Assembly: GCF_000376825.1 (NCBI RefSeq)
Contig: NZ_AQXW01000004.1
Coordinates: 62,001 to 126,000 of the forward strand
Direction of reading: 5' to 3'
DNA: 64,000 nt
From: Demetria terragena DSM 11295
GTDB taxonomy: Bacteria > Actinomycetota > Actinomycetes > Actinomycetales > Dermatophilaceae
Part shown: positions 18,639 to 28,053 of the stretch, in pieces
Layout of the letters: each line of letters begins with the position of its first letter
Numbering within the stretch: position 1 is the stretch's first letter
Made by a program: the position numbers and the translations under genes
The notes under the pieces: model-generated
The model's input: only the letters and a program-made list of their open reading frames with translations
The model's database searches: none
What the model was told of the DNA's origin: nothing

Positions 18639-20561
18639 GTGACGATGGCGCCACCGACTCCTCCGAAGGCGTCGCGGCGCACCCTGCGCCGAGGGCTTCG
18701 CATCGTGGGTTATGGCTTCCGCGATGTTCCGCGTCCGCTGTTTTTCTCTGTGATCGGAACGGTCCTCTACGGAGTCATGACCGTCCTCACTGCTCGCGTC
18801 ATTGGGCAACTGATTGAGACAGTCGTCGAGCCAGCCGTGCGTGCCGGTGAGCTCACCGGCTCCCAAATCTGGACCATCGTGTGGCAGTTGGGTGGAGTCG
18901 TCCTGCTCACGGTGGTCGGTGTCCTCCTGCGCCGCATCGGGGCGGGCTACGCAGTCTTCACACTGCAAGCGATCTATCGCCGACGGGTGACTTCGCAGTA
19001 CCTCCGGCTACCGCTCTCCTGGCACCACCGGCATCCCTCCGGACAGTTGCTGAGCAACGCGAACGCCGATGTCGAAGCCACCTGGAATGTGTTCAACCCG
19101 TTGCCGATGGCCATCGGCGTGCTGGTCATGCTCGCCGTCGGCGGAGTCGAGATGCTGCGGGTTGACTCAGTCCTGGCGTTGATCGGATTCCTTGTCTTCC
19201 CAGCACTATTCGCGGTCAACCTTGTATTTCAGTCGATCATGTCGCCCCGCGTGACTCGCGTGCAGCAACTTCGCGCCGAGGTGAGTGAGGTCGCGCACGA
19301 GAGCATCGAGGCTGGCCTGCTCGTCAAGGCCATGGGCCGTGAGGAGCAAGAGACCGCCCGGTTCGGCGAGCGTACGAACCAGTTGCGCGATGCCTCCATC
19401 CTCATGGGGCGCACGCGCGGCACTTTTGACCCGGTGATTGAGGCGATCCCCACGCTGGGAACGCTCGCCGTTCTCGCCGTCGGGACCGCACGGGTCAAGA
19501 GTGGGGATGTTTCGGCCGCCGAAGTGGTGCAGATCGCCTATCTCTTCTCGGTCCTCGCGTTCCCTGTGCGCGCCTTTGGATGGGTCCTCGCGGAGCTTCC
19601 AAACACGGTCGTTGGGTGGGACCGGATCTCCTCGGTGCTGCGGGAGCAGGGCGAGATGCCGTACGGCGACAAGGATCCCAAGGAACCAGCCATAGGTGCC
19701 GCCGACTTGGATGGAGTGTCCTACGCCTACCAGGTATCTGAGCGGGCGGTACTCGGTGCCGCGCAGGCTCCACGTTCCGACTCCGACCCACCGGCCGAAC
19801 TGGTCCCGGCACTTCGGAATGTCACGCTGGACCTCGCCGCAGGTCAGACCACCGCCATCGTCGGACCGACGGGTTCAGGAAAATCGACCTTGAGTGGTCT
19901 GACCGTACGGCTGATGGATCCCGATGATGGTCGGATCGAACTCGACGGTGTCGATCTAAGGAGCATTCGACGGGGTGGCATTCCGCGTGTTGCCACGCTG
20001 GTCGCCCAGTCGCCCTTCCTGTTCGATGACACCATCGCTGGCAATGTCACGCTGGGCCGGGACATCGAGCTCAGCCGGGTCAGTCGCTCCCTTGACGTTG
20101 CCCAGGCCTCCGGTTTTGTCGCCAGGCTTTCATCGGGTCAGGACACCCGCGTGGGGGAGCGGGGTGCCAGCCTTTCGGGTGGTCAACGTCAGCGAATTGC
20201 GTTGGCACGGGCCATTGCTGGGGATCCGTCGCTGCTGGTGCTCGACGACGCGACCTCGGCCGTCGACCCGGCCGTCGAAGGCGCGATCCTTGATGGTTTG
20301 CGTGAACGCAGCAACGGCATCACGGTCTTGGTCGTGGCATACCGCATGTCGACGATTGCCATGGCTGATCGAGTGGTCTACCTCGCGAATGGGCAGGTGG
20401 AAGACCAGGGAACACACGCGGAGTTGATGGAGCGGACACCCGGCTATGCGCGTCTGGTGACCGCATACGCCCGTGAGGCCGCCGAGCGGGCCGCAGTCGC
20501 CGCTACCGAGGAGCATGACGAGCATGTGACGGTCGAGCAGGGAGCGGGGGAAACCTCGTGA
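18639..20561 (+). CDS. ABC exporter subunit with degenerate ATPase site residues
   Basis: A 640-residue half-transporter: six-helix exporter membrane domain (about 20-330) followed by a nucleotide-binding domain. Walker A is GPTGSGKSTL and the signature is the canonical LSGGQ. The Walker B end reads LVLDDATSAVD, with Asp537 where the catalytic Glu normally sits, and the switch His is Tyr568 (VAYRMSTI). These changes mark the non-catalytic-site half of heterodimeric exporters. The partner is encoded next by a GTGA overlap. GTG 18639 or ATG 18645 may be the start. The transported compound is unknown. Confidence 0.9.
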   Translation: MTMAPPTPPKASRRTLRRGLRIVGYGFRDVPRPLFFSVIGTVLYGVMTVLTARVIGQLIETVVEPAVRAGELTGSQIWTIVWQLGGVVLLTVVGVLLRRIGAGYAVFTLQAIYRRRVTSQYLRLPLSWHHRHPSGQLLSNANADVEATWNVFNPLPMAIGVLVMLAVGGVEMLRVDSVLALIGFLVFPALFAVNLVFQSIMSPRVTRVQQLRAEVSEVAHESIEAGLLVKAMGREEQETARFGERTNQLRDASILMGRTRGTFDPVIEAIPTLGTLAVLAVGTARVKSGDVSAAEVVQIAYLFSVLAFPVRAFGWVLAELPNTVVGWDRISSVLREQGEMPYGDKDPKEPAIGAADLDGVSYAYQVSERAVLGAAQAPRSDSDPPAELVPALRNVTLDLAAGQTTAIVGPTGSGKSTLSGLTVRLMDPDDGRIELDGVDLRSIRRGGIPRVATLVAQSPFLFDDTIAGNVTLGRDIELSRVSRSLDVAQASGFVARLSSGQDTRVGERGASLSGGQRQRIALARAIAGDPSLLVLDDATSAVDPAVEGAILDGLRERSNGITVLVVAYRMSTIAMADRVVYLANGQVEDQGTHAELMERTPGYARLVTAYAREAAERAAVAATEEHDEHVTVEQGAGETS

Positions 20562-22354
20562 CGTCCCAGCAGGCCGAATCCGCACAGGTCGGCGTGGGGT
20601 CCGGTTTAGGCACGTGGGCCACGGTGCGCCGCGGGCTAGACCTGAGTCCCCAACTGCGTCAAGGCTTGGGGCTGACGCTGTTCCTCGCGCTCATCGCGAC
20701 CTCGGGCAAACTGCTGATCCCGCTGGTGGTTCAGCAGACTCTCGACCGGGGGATCCTCGCCGAGGGCGGCCCCAACACCGACCTCGTGCTGTGGATGGTG
20801 CTCGGCGCGGGGGCGGCAGTGCTTCTGACCGGTTTGGCGACTTATCTGGTCAACGTCAGGCTGGTCACCCGCAGCGAGCAGGGTCTCGCGGAATTGCGGA
20901 CCAAGGCCTTCCGGCATCTGCACGACTTGAGCCTTCTGACGCAGAACAACGAGCGCCGCGGCTCGTTGGTCTCGCGAGTTACCAGCGACGTCGACACGAT
21001 CAGCAAGTTCGTGCAGTTCGGTGGCCTCATCCTGATGATCTCGGTCTTCCAGGTCTTAATGGCGACCGTGCTGATGCTGTTCTACAGCCCCATGCTGACG
21101 CTGGTGGTCTACATCTGCTTCGTGCCGTTGTTCCTGCTCATCCGGCGGTTGCAAGGGGTCGTCGGTCGCGCCTTTACGCGGGTCCGCGAGCTGGTCGGCG
21201 ACATGCTGGCGGCGATCTCGGAGTCGGTGGTTGGCGCGGAGACCATTCGTGCGTACGGCGTCCAAGACCGGACCGGCGAACGCGTGGACGGCGCGATTGA
21301 GTCCCACCGGCGAGCGGCTATCGGCGCCCTGACGCGTGCGGTTATTGCCTTCAGCACGGCTCAACTGGTGGCCGGGCTGACGACGATGGCCGTGCTGGTT
21401 GTCGGCGCGTGGATGGCCTCCGACGGCAACCTGACGTTGGGCGAACTCGCGGCGTTCATCTTCTTGGTCAATCTGTTCGTGATGCCAGTGCAGATGGCGA
21501 CCGAAGTCCTCAATGAACTGCAGAACGCGGTCGCCGGGTGGCGGCGCGTGATCGGAATCCTCGACACGCCCGCCGATGTGACTGACCCACCGGACGGCGT
21601 CACCTTGCCGCGCGGACCCATCACAGTGGACTTCGACAAGGTGTCCTTCGCCTACCCCGGCGGGGAGACGGCTCTGGCTGATGTCGACCTGACCATCACG
21701 CCGAGCACTCGGGTGGCCATTGTCGGTGAAACCGGTTCCGGCAAGACCACCCTGGCCAAGTTGTTGACTCGCCTGATGGACCCGGTGGATGGCCGAGTGC
21801 TTCTCGACGGAGTGGATCTCAGGGACATCGCGTTCGCGTCACTGCGCTCTCGAGTGGTCATGGTCCCGCAGGAGGGCTTCCTGTTCGATGACAGTTTGTT
21901 GGCCAACGTGCGCTTTGGTCGGCCACAAGCAACCCGCGAACAGGTGGAGTTGACCTTCACCGAGCTCGGGCTCCAGGACTGGGTCGAATCGCTGCCGCAC
22001 GGGCTGGAAACAGAGGTGGGACAACGAGGTGAGTCGCTCTCGGCAGGCGAGCGACAACTCGTGGCTCTCGCGCGTGCCTACCTGGCCGACCCTGACCTGC
22101 TTGTCCTCGATGAGGCGACCTCCGCCGTGGACCCATCCACGGAGGTCCGCATCCAGCGCGCCGTTGATGGACTGTCCGCCGGGCGTACCTCCATCGCGAT
22201 TGCGCATCGACTCTCGACCGCCGAAGCCGCCGACGAGGTCATCGTGGTCGATCAGGGTCACGTGGTGCAGCGTGGTCCGCACTCCACGCTTCTGGCCGAA
22301 GAAGGCAGCGTGTACGCCCGGCTGCACGCCTCGTGGGCACGCCAGCAGGTCTAG
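20558..22354 (+). CDS. ABC exporter subunit with catalytic ATPase residues
   Basis: A 598-residue half-transporter forming a pair with the previous gene. The exporter membrane domain (about 30-330) is followed by an ATPase domain with Walker A GETGSGKTTL, Walker B LLVLDEATSAVD including the catalytic Glu, and the H-loop IAHRLST. Its signature is the non-canonical LSAGE. Together the two subunits therefore give one complete ATP site (this Glu and His, partner LSGGQ) and one degenerate site (partner Asp and Tyr, this LSAGE). A large hairpin at 22388-22446 ends the unit. Confidence 0.92.
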   Translation: MTSQQAESAQVGVGSGLGTWATVRRGLDLSPQLRQGLGLTLFLALIATSGKLLIPLVVQQTLDRGILAEGGPNTDLVLWMVLGAGAAVLLTGLATYLVNVRLVTRSEQGLAELRTKAFRHLHDLSLLTQNNERRGSLVSRVTSDVDTISKFVQFGGLILMISVFQVLMATVLMLFYSPMLTLVVYICFVPLFLLIRRLQGVVGRAFTRVRELVGDMLAAISESVVGAETIRAYGVQDRTGERVDGAIESHRRAAIGALTRAVIAFSTAQLVAGLTTMAVLVVGAWMASDGNLTLGELAAFIFLVNLFVMPVQMATEVLNELQNAVAGWRRVIGILDTPADVTDPPDGVTLPRGPITVDFDKVSFAYPGGETALADVDLTITPSTRVAIVGETGSGKTTLAKLLTRLMDPVDGRVLLDGVDLRDIAFASLRSRVVMVPQEGFLFDDSLLANVRFGRPQATREQVELTFTELGLQDWVESLPHGLETEVGQRGESLSAGERQLVALARAYLADPDLLVLDEATSAVDPSTEVRIQRAVDGLSAGRTSIAIAHRLSTAEAADEVIVVDQGHVVQRGPHSTLLAEEGSVYARLHASWARQQV

Positions 22355-22387
22355 GCGCCGCCACGCTCGCCTCCGCGACACACAACT

Positions 22388-22446
22388 CGCGACCAGAGAG
22401 AGGCCCACCCCCGCATAAATCGGGGGTGGGCCTCTCTCTGGTCGCG
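22388..22446. terminator. Very strong bidirectional terminator hairpin
   Basis: Two perfectly complementary 26-base arms (22388-22413 and 22421-22446) enclose the 7-base loop CATAAAT. It lies between the convergent ABC exporter gene and the acidic membrane-protein gene, so it can end both transcripts. Confidence 0.9.
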
Positions 22447-22447
22447 G

Positions 22448-24199
22448 CTACTGGCCGGAGGAACCGTCGCCGCCGCGCTTGCGGAAGCGACGGATGCCAT
22501 CCTCGACGGCGTCGCGCACGCCGCCACCGGTCGAGCCGGTGCCACCCTGCGAGGTACCACCCTGGGCGCCACCGCTCTGAGTGTCGCCGCCCTGCGCCTC
22601 GCCGCGGTTCTGCATGCGGTTGCGAACCTCGCCTTCGACCTTGTCGCGCAGTTGGCCGAACTTGTCACCCGGCGTCTGCCCGTCCTGGCCCGGACGGTTC
22701 CACCGCTCCTTGGCGGTGTCTTGCACCTTGTGGCGCAGGTCCTGCAACTTCGCGGCCCCACCGCCAGCTCCGGCAGCACCGGCTTCGGGTTCAGACGCCG
22801 ATGGGCTGACTGGCGAATTGCCTGGGGCGGCGGGAACCTCGGTGACATGGTCGACGCCGCTCGTGCCCGCTGCGGGGTGAGCGATGTCGCGATCGAGTTC
22901 CTCGGACGAGCGTGGCTCGTGCTGCTCGAGGTTCACGGTCTCATCGGCCGTGTCACCGGATGGGGTGTCATTGACCGGCAGGTCATTGCCACCACGCGGT
23001 GCCTCGATCGAGCTCTCCGCACTTGCGTCCTGGTGTGGTCCAGATTCGGGTTCCTGATACCACTGCTCACCACTCGCGCTTTCGTTCCCTTCGGGTGTGG
23101 CGTCGAGTTGGTGCTCCGGCTCGGCAGCGTGCCGAGGCTGGTCGTCGCTCCAGCCGTCCTCACGCGCGGCGGCATCCCGCCCCGCCAGGCTCTGGTCCGA
23201 ATCGTCACTGGCCGGCACGATCTGGCCCGGAGCGCGGTCGTCCTCGACCGCGTCATGGGAACCAGCGTCATGGGAACCCGTGTCGAGCGTGCCCGTGGTG
23301 TAGGAAGAACCTTCCGCGGCGTCCGGGTCACTCGTCAGGTCGGCGGCGGCTGCACGGTCGAGGCCGTCGTCCTGGGGACTGTCGGCGATGGACTCGCGCT
23401 GGTACGGGTCCGCACTGGTTTCGACCGTTTCCGGCGCGTTATCGGCCGGTTCGGTGGTCTCGAAGTGCGTGCCAGCGTCCGGGTCGTCGGGCGAGCCGGT
23501 GGTGTACGACGAACGGACCGGTGCCTCCGAGGTGTCCGAGTCGCTGTCAACGCCGGAGTCGGCTACGTAGGTTTCCTGGTCGGTGTTGTCCTCAGGGCCG
23601 TCGACGACAGGCTCGCTCTGGTAGGTGACAGGAGTGGGCTCAGCTGTGGCCGGTTCGTTGTAGACCGGTTCGGTATGGACCGGTTCGGTATGGACCGGTT
23701 CGGTGGCCCCGAAATCCGTGGCCGGCTCCTCGTCGGGTGAGCCGTCCGGTGCGCGAACGTCGTCGTCGGCGCCGAAGTACTCCCGGTCGGAGTCCGCGGG
23801 CATCGTCGGCACACCACCGTCATTGATGTCGCCGCCGGGCGAGGTGGGATCAGCGTCGTTCACTGCAGGGTCGCCCACCGCCGGGTCGCTCTCGGCGGCG
23901 TGCCGCGGCTGCGCAGAGACAGAGTGGGCGTCCTGGTCCCCAGCCGGCGTGTCATCGCGCACCGCGGTGCTCGATGGTTCCTGTTCGGGCTGGTCGTCCC
24001 GCCCCAAGGTCGCGGCGCCAACTGCACCGGCGCCAACGGCTCCAGCTCCAGCAGCCCCGGCTGCGGTCCGTCCCGAGACACCAGACGAGTGCTGCCCGTC
24101 CGACGACTCGGCCGCCTTGAAACGGCGCACGAGTGCGACGCCCAGAAGTACCAGTAGGACCAGAACGATCAGCCCTAGAATGATCCAGATGTTATCCAC
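22448..24199 (-). CDS. Membrane-anchored acidic low-complexity protein of unknown function
   Basis: A 583-residue protein with one N-terminal transmembrane helix (about residues 4-24, NIWIILGLIVLVLLVLLGVAL) and a short basic stretch. About 430 residues of Asp/Glu/Ser/Thr/Pro-rich, probably disordered sequence follow. The C-terminal 100 residues include a charged amphipathic part (LQDLRHKVQDTAKERWNRPG, DKFGQLRDKVEGEVRNRMQN) and a Gly-rich tail ending in a basic patch. Several short internal repeats occur. GTG 24199 has GAGGAG 6 bases upstream; a frame to 24271 is rejected. No family is recognised; the long plus-strand frames inside it are shadows. Confidence 0.75.
   Translation of the reverse strand: MDNIWIILGLIVLVLLVLLGVALVRRFKAAESSDGQHSSGVSGRTAAGAAGAGAVGAGAVGAATLGRDDQPEQEPSSTAVRDDTPAGDQDAHSVSAQPRHAAESDPAVGDPAVNDADPTSPGGDINDGGVPTMPADSDREYFGADDDVRAPDGSPDEEPATDFGATEPVHTEPVHTEPVYNEPATAEPTPVTYQSEPVVDGPEDNTDQETYVADSGVDSDSDTSEAPVRSSYTTGSPDDPDAGTHFETTEPADNAPETVETSADPYQRESIADSPQDDGLDRAAAADLTSDPDAAEGSSYTTGTLDTGSHDAGSHDAVEDDRAPGQIVPASDDSDQSLAGRDAAAREDGWSDDQPRHAAEPEHQLDATPEGNESASGEQWYQEPESGPHQDASAESSIEAPRGGNDLPVNDTPSGDTADETVNLEQHEPRSSEELDRDIAHPAAGTSGVDHVTEVPAAPGNSPVSPSASEPEAGAAGAGGGAAKLQDLRHKVQDTAKERWNRPGQDGQTPGDKFGQLRDKVEGEVRNRMQNRGEAQGGDTQSGGAQGGTSQGGTGSTGGGVRDAVEDGIRRFRKRGGDGSSGQ
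23663..23707 (-). repeat. Three tandem 15-bp units inside the acidic protein gene
   Basis: The unit GACCGGTTCGGTATG (plus strand) occurs three times in a row, the last copy diverging at its end. It encodes TEPVH-type pentapeptides in the reverse direction (residue pattern EPVHTEPVHTEPVY). It is a likely slippage hot spot. Confidence 0.8.
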
Positions 24200-24342
24200 G
24201 GCGTTCTCCTCGCCTTGACTATCGCGTTCGGGTAGCCGCGCCGTCGGCACGTTACCCCTTCGTATGTCCACCGTAGTGAAGATGCTGTGCGTCGTTGAAC
24301 TCCCGCGCCAGCAAATGAGAATTACTCAACATTGGGTCGGCA

Positions 24343-24372
24343 CTGACCTCCTCGAAGCGGGCACGGCACAAT
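24343..24372 (+). promoter_or_regulatory. Candidate leaderless promoter of hisI-trpE
   Basis: CTGACC (24343-24348) and CACAAT (24367-24372) are 18 bases apart, and six bases separate the -10 hexamer from the hisI GTG at 24379. The 179-base divergent gap 24200-24378 otherwise shows no attenuator-like leader peptide. Confidence 0.45.
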
Positions 24373-24378
24373 GAGGGT

Positions 24379-24741
24379 GTGATCGACCAGACTGCCCCCT
24401 CGCTTGCCCCTGAGATCGCCGCCCTGCTGTCCCGTAATCCCAATGGACTTATTGCCGCAGTCATCCAGCAATACGACAGCGGTGACGTGCTCATGTTGGG
24501 CTGGATGGACGACGAGGCGCTGCGCCGAACGCTCTCCGAGGGCCGCGTGACCTTCTGGTCGCGAAGCCGCGAGGAGTATTGGCGCAAAGGCGACACCTCC
24601 GGGCACATCCAGGTCGTGCGCGAGGTGTCCCTTGACTGCGATGGTGACGCCCTTCTCGTGCAAGTTGATCAGCACGGTGCCGCCTGCCACACCGGCGAGG
24701 AATCCTGTTTCTACCGCGACCTGTCGGCGACTGTCGGATGA
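24379..24741 (+). CDS. hisI: Phosphoribosyl-AMP cyclohydrolase
   Basis: Opens the purine ring in the third step of histidine synthesis (120 residues). The zinc/Mg-binding signatures are [67 protein letters not shown] and ESCFY. It is a stand-alone HisI, with HisE encoded at 14.5 kb. Its stop overlaps the trpE start (ATGA), so histidine and tryptophan genes are joined in one transcript. Confidence 0.96.
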   Translation: MIDQTAPSLAPEIAALLSRNPNGLIAAVIQQYDSGDVLMLGWMDDEALRRTLSEGRVTFWSRSREEYWRKGDTSGHIQVVREVSLDCDGDALLVQVDQHGAACHTGEESCFYRDLSATVG

Positions 24742-26300
24742 CCGCAGATGATGTTCACGCCGACCTGACCTGGGGCCAGATTTGGCCCAGTTTCGAGCTA
24801 TTCGTCGAGCTCGGGCGCGATCGCCGCGTGGTACCAGTCGTCCGACGCCTCCTCGCCGATGGGGAGACCCCGCTCGGGGTTTATCGAAAGTTGGCGGCGG
24901 GGCGCCCAGGCACGTTTCTGCTGGAGTCAGCCGAGCACGGGGGAGTGTGGTCGCGGTATTCCATTGTGGGCGCCGCCAACAGCGCGCTACTGACCGAGCA
25001 GGACGGCGAGGCGGTCTGGCTGGGAACCCCACCCGTAGGCGTGCCCACCCAGGGTCGTCCCCTCGATGTTCTGCGCGACACGGTGGCTGCTTTGGCGACC
25101 GCAGCCATTCCCGGCCTGCCGCCGCTGACCGGGGGCATGGTCGGCACGGTCACCTATGACGCGGTACGCAACTGGGAACGTCTTCCAGACACTGCCGACG
25201 ATGTGCTCGGCTTACCCGAGTTGGGCATGCTGCTGGCGACTGATCTCGCGGTTCTGGATCACCGTGACGGGTCAGTGCTATTGATCGCCAACGCTATTAA
25301 CCACGACGGCACCGAGGCGCGCATTGATGAGGCCTACGCCGACGCGGTGCGCCGCATTGAAGCCATGAGCGAGGCCCTCGCCGCGCCAGCGCCGTCCACG
25401 GTCGCTGTTCCTCGCGACGTCAATCTCGCAGTCGACAGCACGCACACCCGCGGGCAATTCCACGACGTGGTCGAGGCGTGCAAGGCCGACATCCGAGCCG
25501 GTGAGGCCTTCCAGATCGTGGTGTCTCAACGGTTCTCCGTCGACTGCCCCGCCGATGGGCTGGAGGTCTACCGCGCGCTGCGGGCGTCCAATCCGAGCCC
25601 ATACATGTACTTCCTCCGGTTGCCGCACCCCGGTGGCGGAACGTACGACATCGTCGGCTCTAGCCCAGAGGCGCTAGTGAAGGTTTCCGGACGCCGAGTC
25701 ATCACTCACCCGATTGCGGGGTCCCGCCCCAGGGGCAAGGCGCCCGAGGAAGATCAGCAACTCGCGGATGAGTTGTCGGCCGATCCTAAAGAGCGGGCCG
25801 AGCACCTGATGCTTGTCGACCTGTCCCGCAACGATCTCCAGCGGGTATGCGACGCCGGAACGGTGGACACCGTCGAGTTCATGCAGGTGCGTTATTACAG
25901 CCACATCATGCATCTGGAATCCACCGTGGTCGGTCAGTTGTCCGAGGGCCGAAGTGCCTACGACGTCCTGGCCTCGACCTTCCCGGCCGGCACCTTGTCT
26001 GGGGCACCGAAGCCGCGCGCTATGGAGATCATTGAACGTCTCGAAGGCACTCGTCGCGGGGTCTACGGCGGTGTCGTCGGTTATCTCGATTTCGCGGGGG
26101 ATCTCGACATGGCCATCGCCATCCGGACCGCGGTGCTGCGTGACGGTGTTGCCCACGTCCAGGCTGGAGCCGGCATTGTCGCCGATTCGGTGCCTGAGTC
26201 GGAGTATCAGGAAACGATCAACAAGGCAGCGGCTGCGCTACGCGCGGTCTCGACGGCTACGGGCATGACCAGCCTGAGCGAGGGCGCGGATGAGCACTGA
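24738..26300 (+). CDS. trpE: Anthranilate synthase component I
   Basis: Converts chorismate to anthranilate using ammonia from the TrpG partner, which is not in this window (520 residues). The N-terminal feedback motif is [19 protein letters not shown] (LLES, tryptophan binding). The catalytic half shows [45 protein letters not shown] and [19 protein letters not shown]. It overlaps hisI (ATGA), and the next gene begins 11 bases before its end. Confidence 0.96.
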   Translation: MTADDVHADLTWGQIWPSFELFVELGRDRRVVPVVRRLLADGETPLGVYRKLAAGRPGTFLLESAEHGGVWSRYSIVGAANSALLTEQDGEAVWLGTPPVGVPTQGRPLDVLRDTVAALATAAIPGLPPLTGGMVGTVTYDAVRNWERLPDTADDVLGLPELGMLLATDLAVLDHRDGSVLLIANAINHDGTEARIDEAYADAVRRIEAMSEALAAPAPSTVAVPRDVNLAVDSTHTRGQFHDVVEACKADIRAGEAFQIVVSQRFSVDCPADGLEVYRALRASNPSPYMYFLRLPHPGGGTYDIVGSSPEALVKVSGRRVITHPIAGSRPRGKAPEEDQQLADELSADPKERAEHLMLVDLSRNDLQRVCDAGTVDTVEFMQVRYYSHIMHLESTVVGQLSEGRSAYDVLASTFPAGTLSGAPKPRAMEIIERLEGTRRGVYGGVVGYLDFAGDLDMAIAIRTAVLRDGVAHVQAGAGIVADSVPESEYQETINKAAAALRAVSTATGMTSLSEGADEH

Positions 26301-26877
26301 ACCCGCGCGCGCTGTCCCCAAGATGCTGGTTCTAGGGACGGCTGCCCTGGCCGTCCTCGTGATGCTCGCCAGTGGAGCCCGGACCTGGGTCACTGGGCGC
26401 GTCGATGATCCGGTCCTGTCACAAACCGCAGTGTCGGTGGCGGGTAGCGACGCGGCATCTGGGGTGCTGGCCACCGCCCTGGTCGGCGCCGCTGCCGCGC
26501 TTGCCGCAGTCACCGGCGGACGCGTCGTGCGGTGGATCGGCGCTGTGTCGTTGACGGCTTCAGGAATCCTGGGCGTGGCCCTCACCGTGCCAGCGCTTAT
26601 GGACCCAGAGTCGATTGTGAGCCAACACGCCGCGGCCCAGACCGGACGCACCGGTTCGGTTGATGCCGTGGCTGCGCCCACGTTCTGGGTTTACCTCAGT
26701 CTCCTTGCGGCAGCGGTCCTGGTGCTCGCGGGCGGCGCGGCGATCATGAGCGTGCGGCGCTGGCCGGGCCTGACGAGTCGCTATGAAGCACCGGCCTCCG
26801 GCGGGTCGACTAGCGCGCGCGCCACCGAGCAAGAGTCGGATTGGGATCGGCTGAGCCGCGGCGAAGACCCGACCTGA
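26290..26877 (+). CDS. Trp biosynthesis-associated membrane protein
   Basis: A 195-residue protein with four predicted membrane helices (about residues 12-28, 58-75, 82-102, 132-152) and a hydrophilic C-terminal tail. It matches the actinobacterial Trp-operon membrane family (Trp_oprn_chp; compare Rv1610) by size, position directly after trpE and by the SGARTWVTG sequence following the first helix. Its function is unknown. The start overlaps trpE, implying coupling. Confidence 0.85.
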   Translation: MSTEPARAVPKMLVLGTAALAVLVMLASGARTWVTGRVDDPVLSQTAVSVAGSDAASGVLATALVGAAAALAAVTGGRVVRWIGAVSLTASGILGVALTVPALMDPESIVSQHAAAQTGRTGSVDAVAAPTFWVYLSLLAAAVLVLAGGAAIMSVRRWPGLTSRYEAPASGGSTSARATEQESDWDRLSRGEDPT

Positions 26878-26961
26878 GCATCACGAGGCGAGCCCGAATC
26901 GGGGTTGTTCCGAAAGCCTGACAGAATGGGACGGAGCACCCGGAGCAAAGGAGATCGACCC

Positions 26962-27237
26962 ATGGCCGAGGTAGACCCATACCACGGAAGCACTGATGAC
27001 CACGGCGCAAGCACGGCGGCGTGGAGTGGTGTGCTGGCGCTGATCCTGGCCTCTGGTCTGATCGCAGTCGGGGTCTACATCAACAACGACCTCATCACCG
27101 TGGTGGGCGTCGTGGTGGGCGTCCTGGGCCTGGTCGGCGCGATTGTCATGGCCAAACTTGGCTTCGGCGTGGCAGCCAAGCGGCGCGAAATGGCCGACCT
27201 CCGGGCATCCGGCTCGTCGCCCGCATCGCACCACTGA
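26962..27237 (+). CDS. HGxxPAAW-family small membrane protein
   Basis: A 91-residue protein with a degenerate family motif (DDHGASTAAW instead of HGxxPAAW), two adjacent membrane helices (VLALILASGLIAVGVYIN; ITVVGVVVGVLGLVGAIVMA) and a basic C-terminal end. Members lie between trpE and trpC in many actinobacteria; no function is known. ATG 26962 has AAAGGAG at 26947-26953; an ATG-like upstream frame at 26905 lacks such a site. Confidence 0.8.
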   Translation: MAEVDPYHGSTDDHGASTAAWSGVLALILASGLIAVGVYINNDLITVVGVVVGVLGLVGAIVMAKLGFGVAAKRREMADLRASGSSPASHH

Positions 27238-27258
27238 ACGCGCTGGTGACCTGCCGAC

Positions 27259-28053
27259 GTGTCTACCGTTCTTGACGAGATCATCGTTGGCGTGCGCGCC
27301 GACTTGCGGGACCGCCAATCCGCGACGTCCCTTGCTGACCTTCGGGGGCGGTTGAGGGATCAACCCCCGGCACGCGATGCCATCAGCGCCTTACGTGCCG
27401 ATGGCCCGCTCAAAGTCATCGCCGAGGTGAAGCGCCGTAGCCCGAGCAAGGGCGACCTCTCGGCCATCCCCGACCCCGCTGCCCTCGCCAGCGCCTACGC
27501 GCGCGGGGGCGCGAGCATTATCTCCGTTTTGACCGAGCAACGTCGCTTTGGCGGCAGTCTGGCTGACCTGCAGGCCGTTCGTGCGGCGGTCGAAACTCCT
27601 TTACTCCGAAAGGATTTCGTCGTCGAGTCCTACCAAATCGACGAGGCTCGCGCCCACGGCGCCGACGTCATTTTGCTGATCGTGGCCGCCTTGGAGCAGC
27701 CGTTGCTCGCCGATCTTTACGCCCAGGTGCTCGATCACGGAATGACACCGTTGATCGAGGTGCACGATGAAGCGGAGACCGCCCGAGCGGTCGAACTTGG
27801 TGCCGAGGTCATTGGTGTTAACGCCCGCAATCTCAAGACCCTCGAGGTTGACCGTTCGGTTTTCAGCCGACTTGCCGAACTCATTCCGGCAGATCGCATC
27901 AAGGTTGCTGAGTCCGGGGTCCGCGGACCTGCCGATGCAGCCGAGTATGCCGCTGTCGGAGCCCATGCCGTGCTCGTCGGTGAGGCCCTGGTGACCGGGG
28001 GCGACCCAGCCAGCGCCGTGGAACAGATGCGTCAGACCGGAGCCCGTTCATGA
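27259..28053 (+). CDS. trpC: Indole-3-glycerol phosphate synthase
   Basis: Closes the indole ring from CdRP in tryptophan synthesis (264 residues). The TIM-barrel signatures include the catalytic [65 protein letters not shown] and [11 protein letters not shown]. The GTG start follows the small membrane protein gene by 21 bases. The stop overlaps trpB (ATGA). Confidence 0.97.
   Translation: MSTVLDEIIVGVRADLRDRQSATSLADLRGRLRDQPPARDAISALRADGPLKVIAEVKRRSPSKGDLSAIPDPAALASAYARGGASIISVLTEQRRFGGSLADLQAVRAAVETPLLRKDFVVESYQIDEARAHGADVILLIVAALEQPLLADLYAQVLDHGMTPLIEVHDEAETARAVELGAEVIGVNARNLKTLEVDRSVFSRLAELIPADRIKVAESGVRGPADAAEYAAVGAHAVLVGEALVTGGDPASAVEQMRQTGARS

Noticed and set aside
17779-18654. Extension of the uridine kinase-like gene to a 480-codon protein.
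   Set aside because: The extra part runs antisense through hisF; the kinase homology starts just after ATG 17778, which has its own -10 box.
23663-23707. Three 15-bp repeats as a CRISPR-like array.
   Set aside because: They are contiguous, have no spacers and are in frame with the coding sequence.
22652-23740. A 362-codon plus-strand open frame rich in Val, Arg and Gly.
   Set aside because: It lies antisense inside the acidic membrane-protein gene, has no ribosome site, and its composition mirrors the Asp/Glu/Pro codons opposite it.
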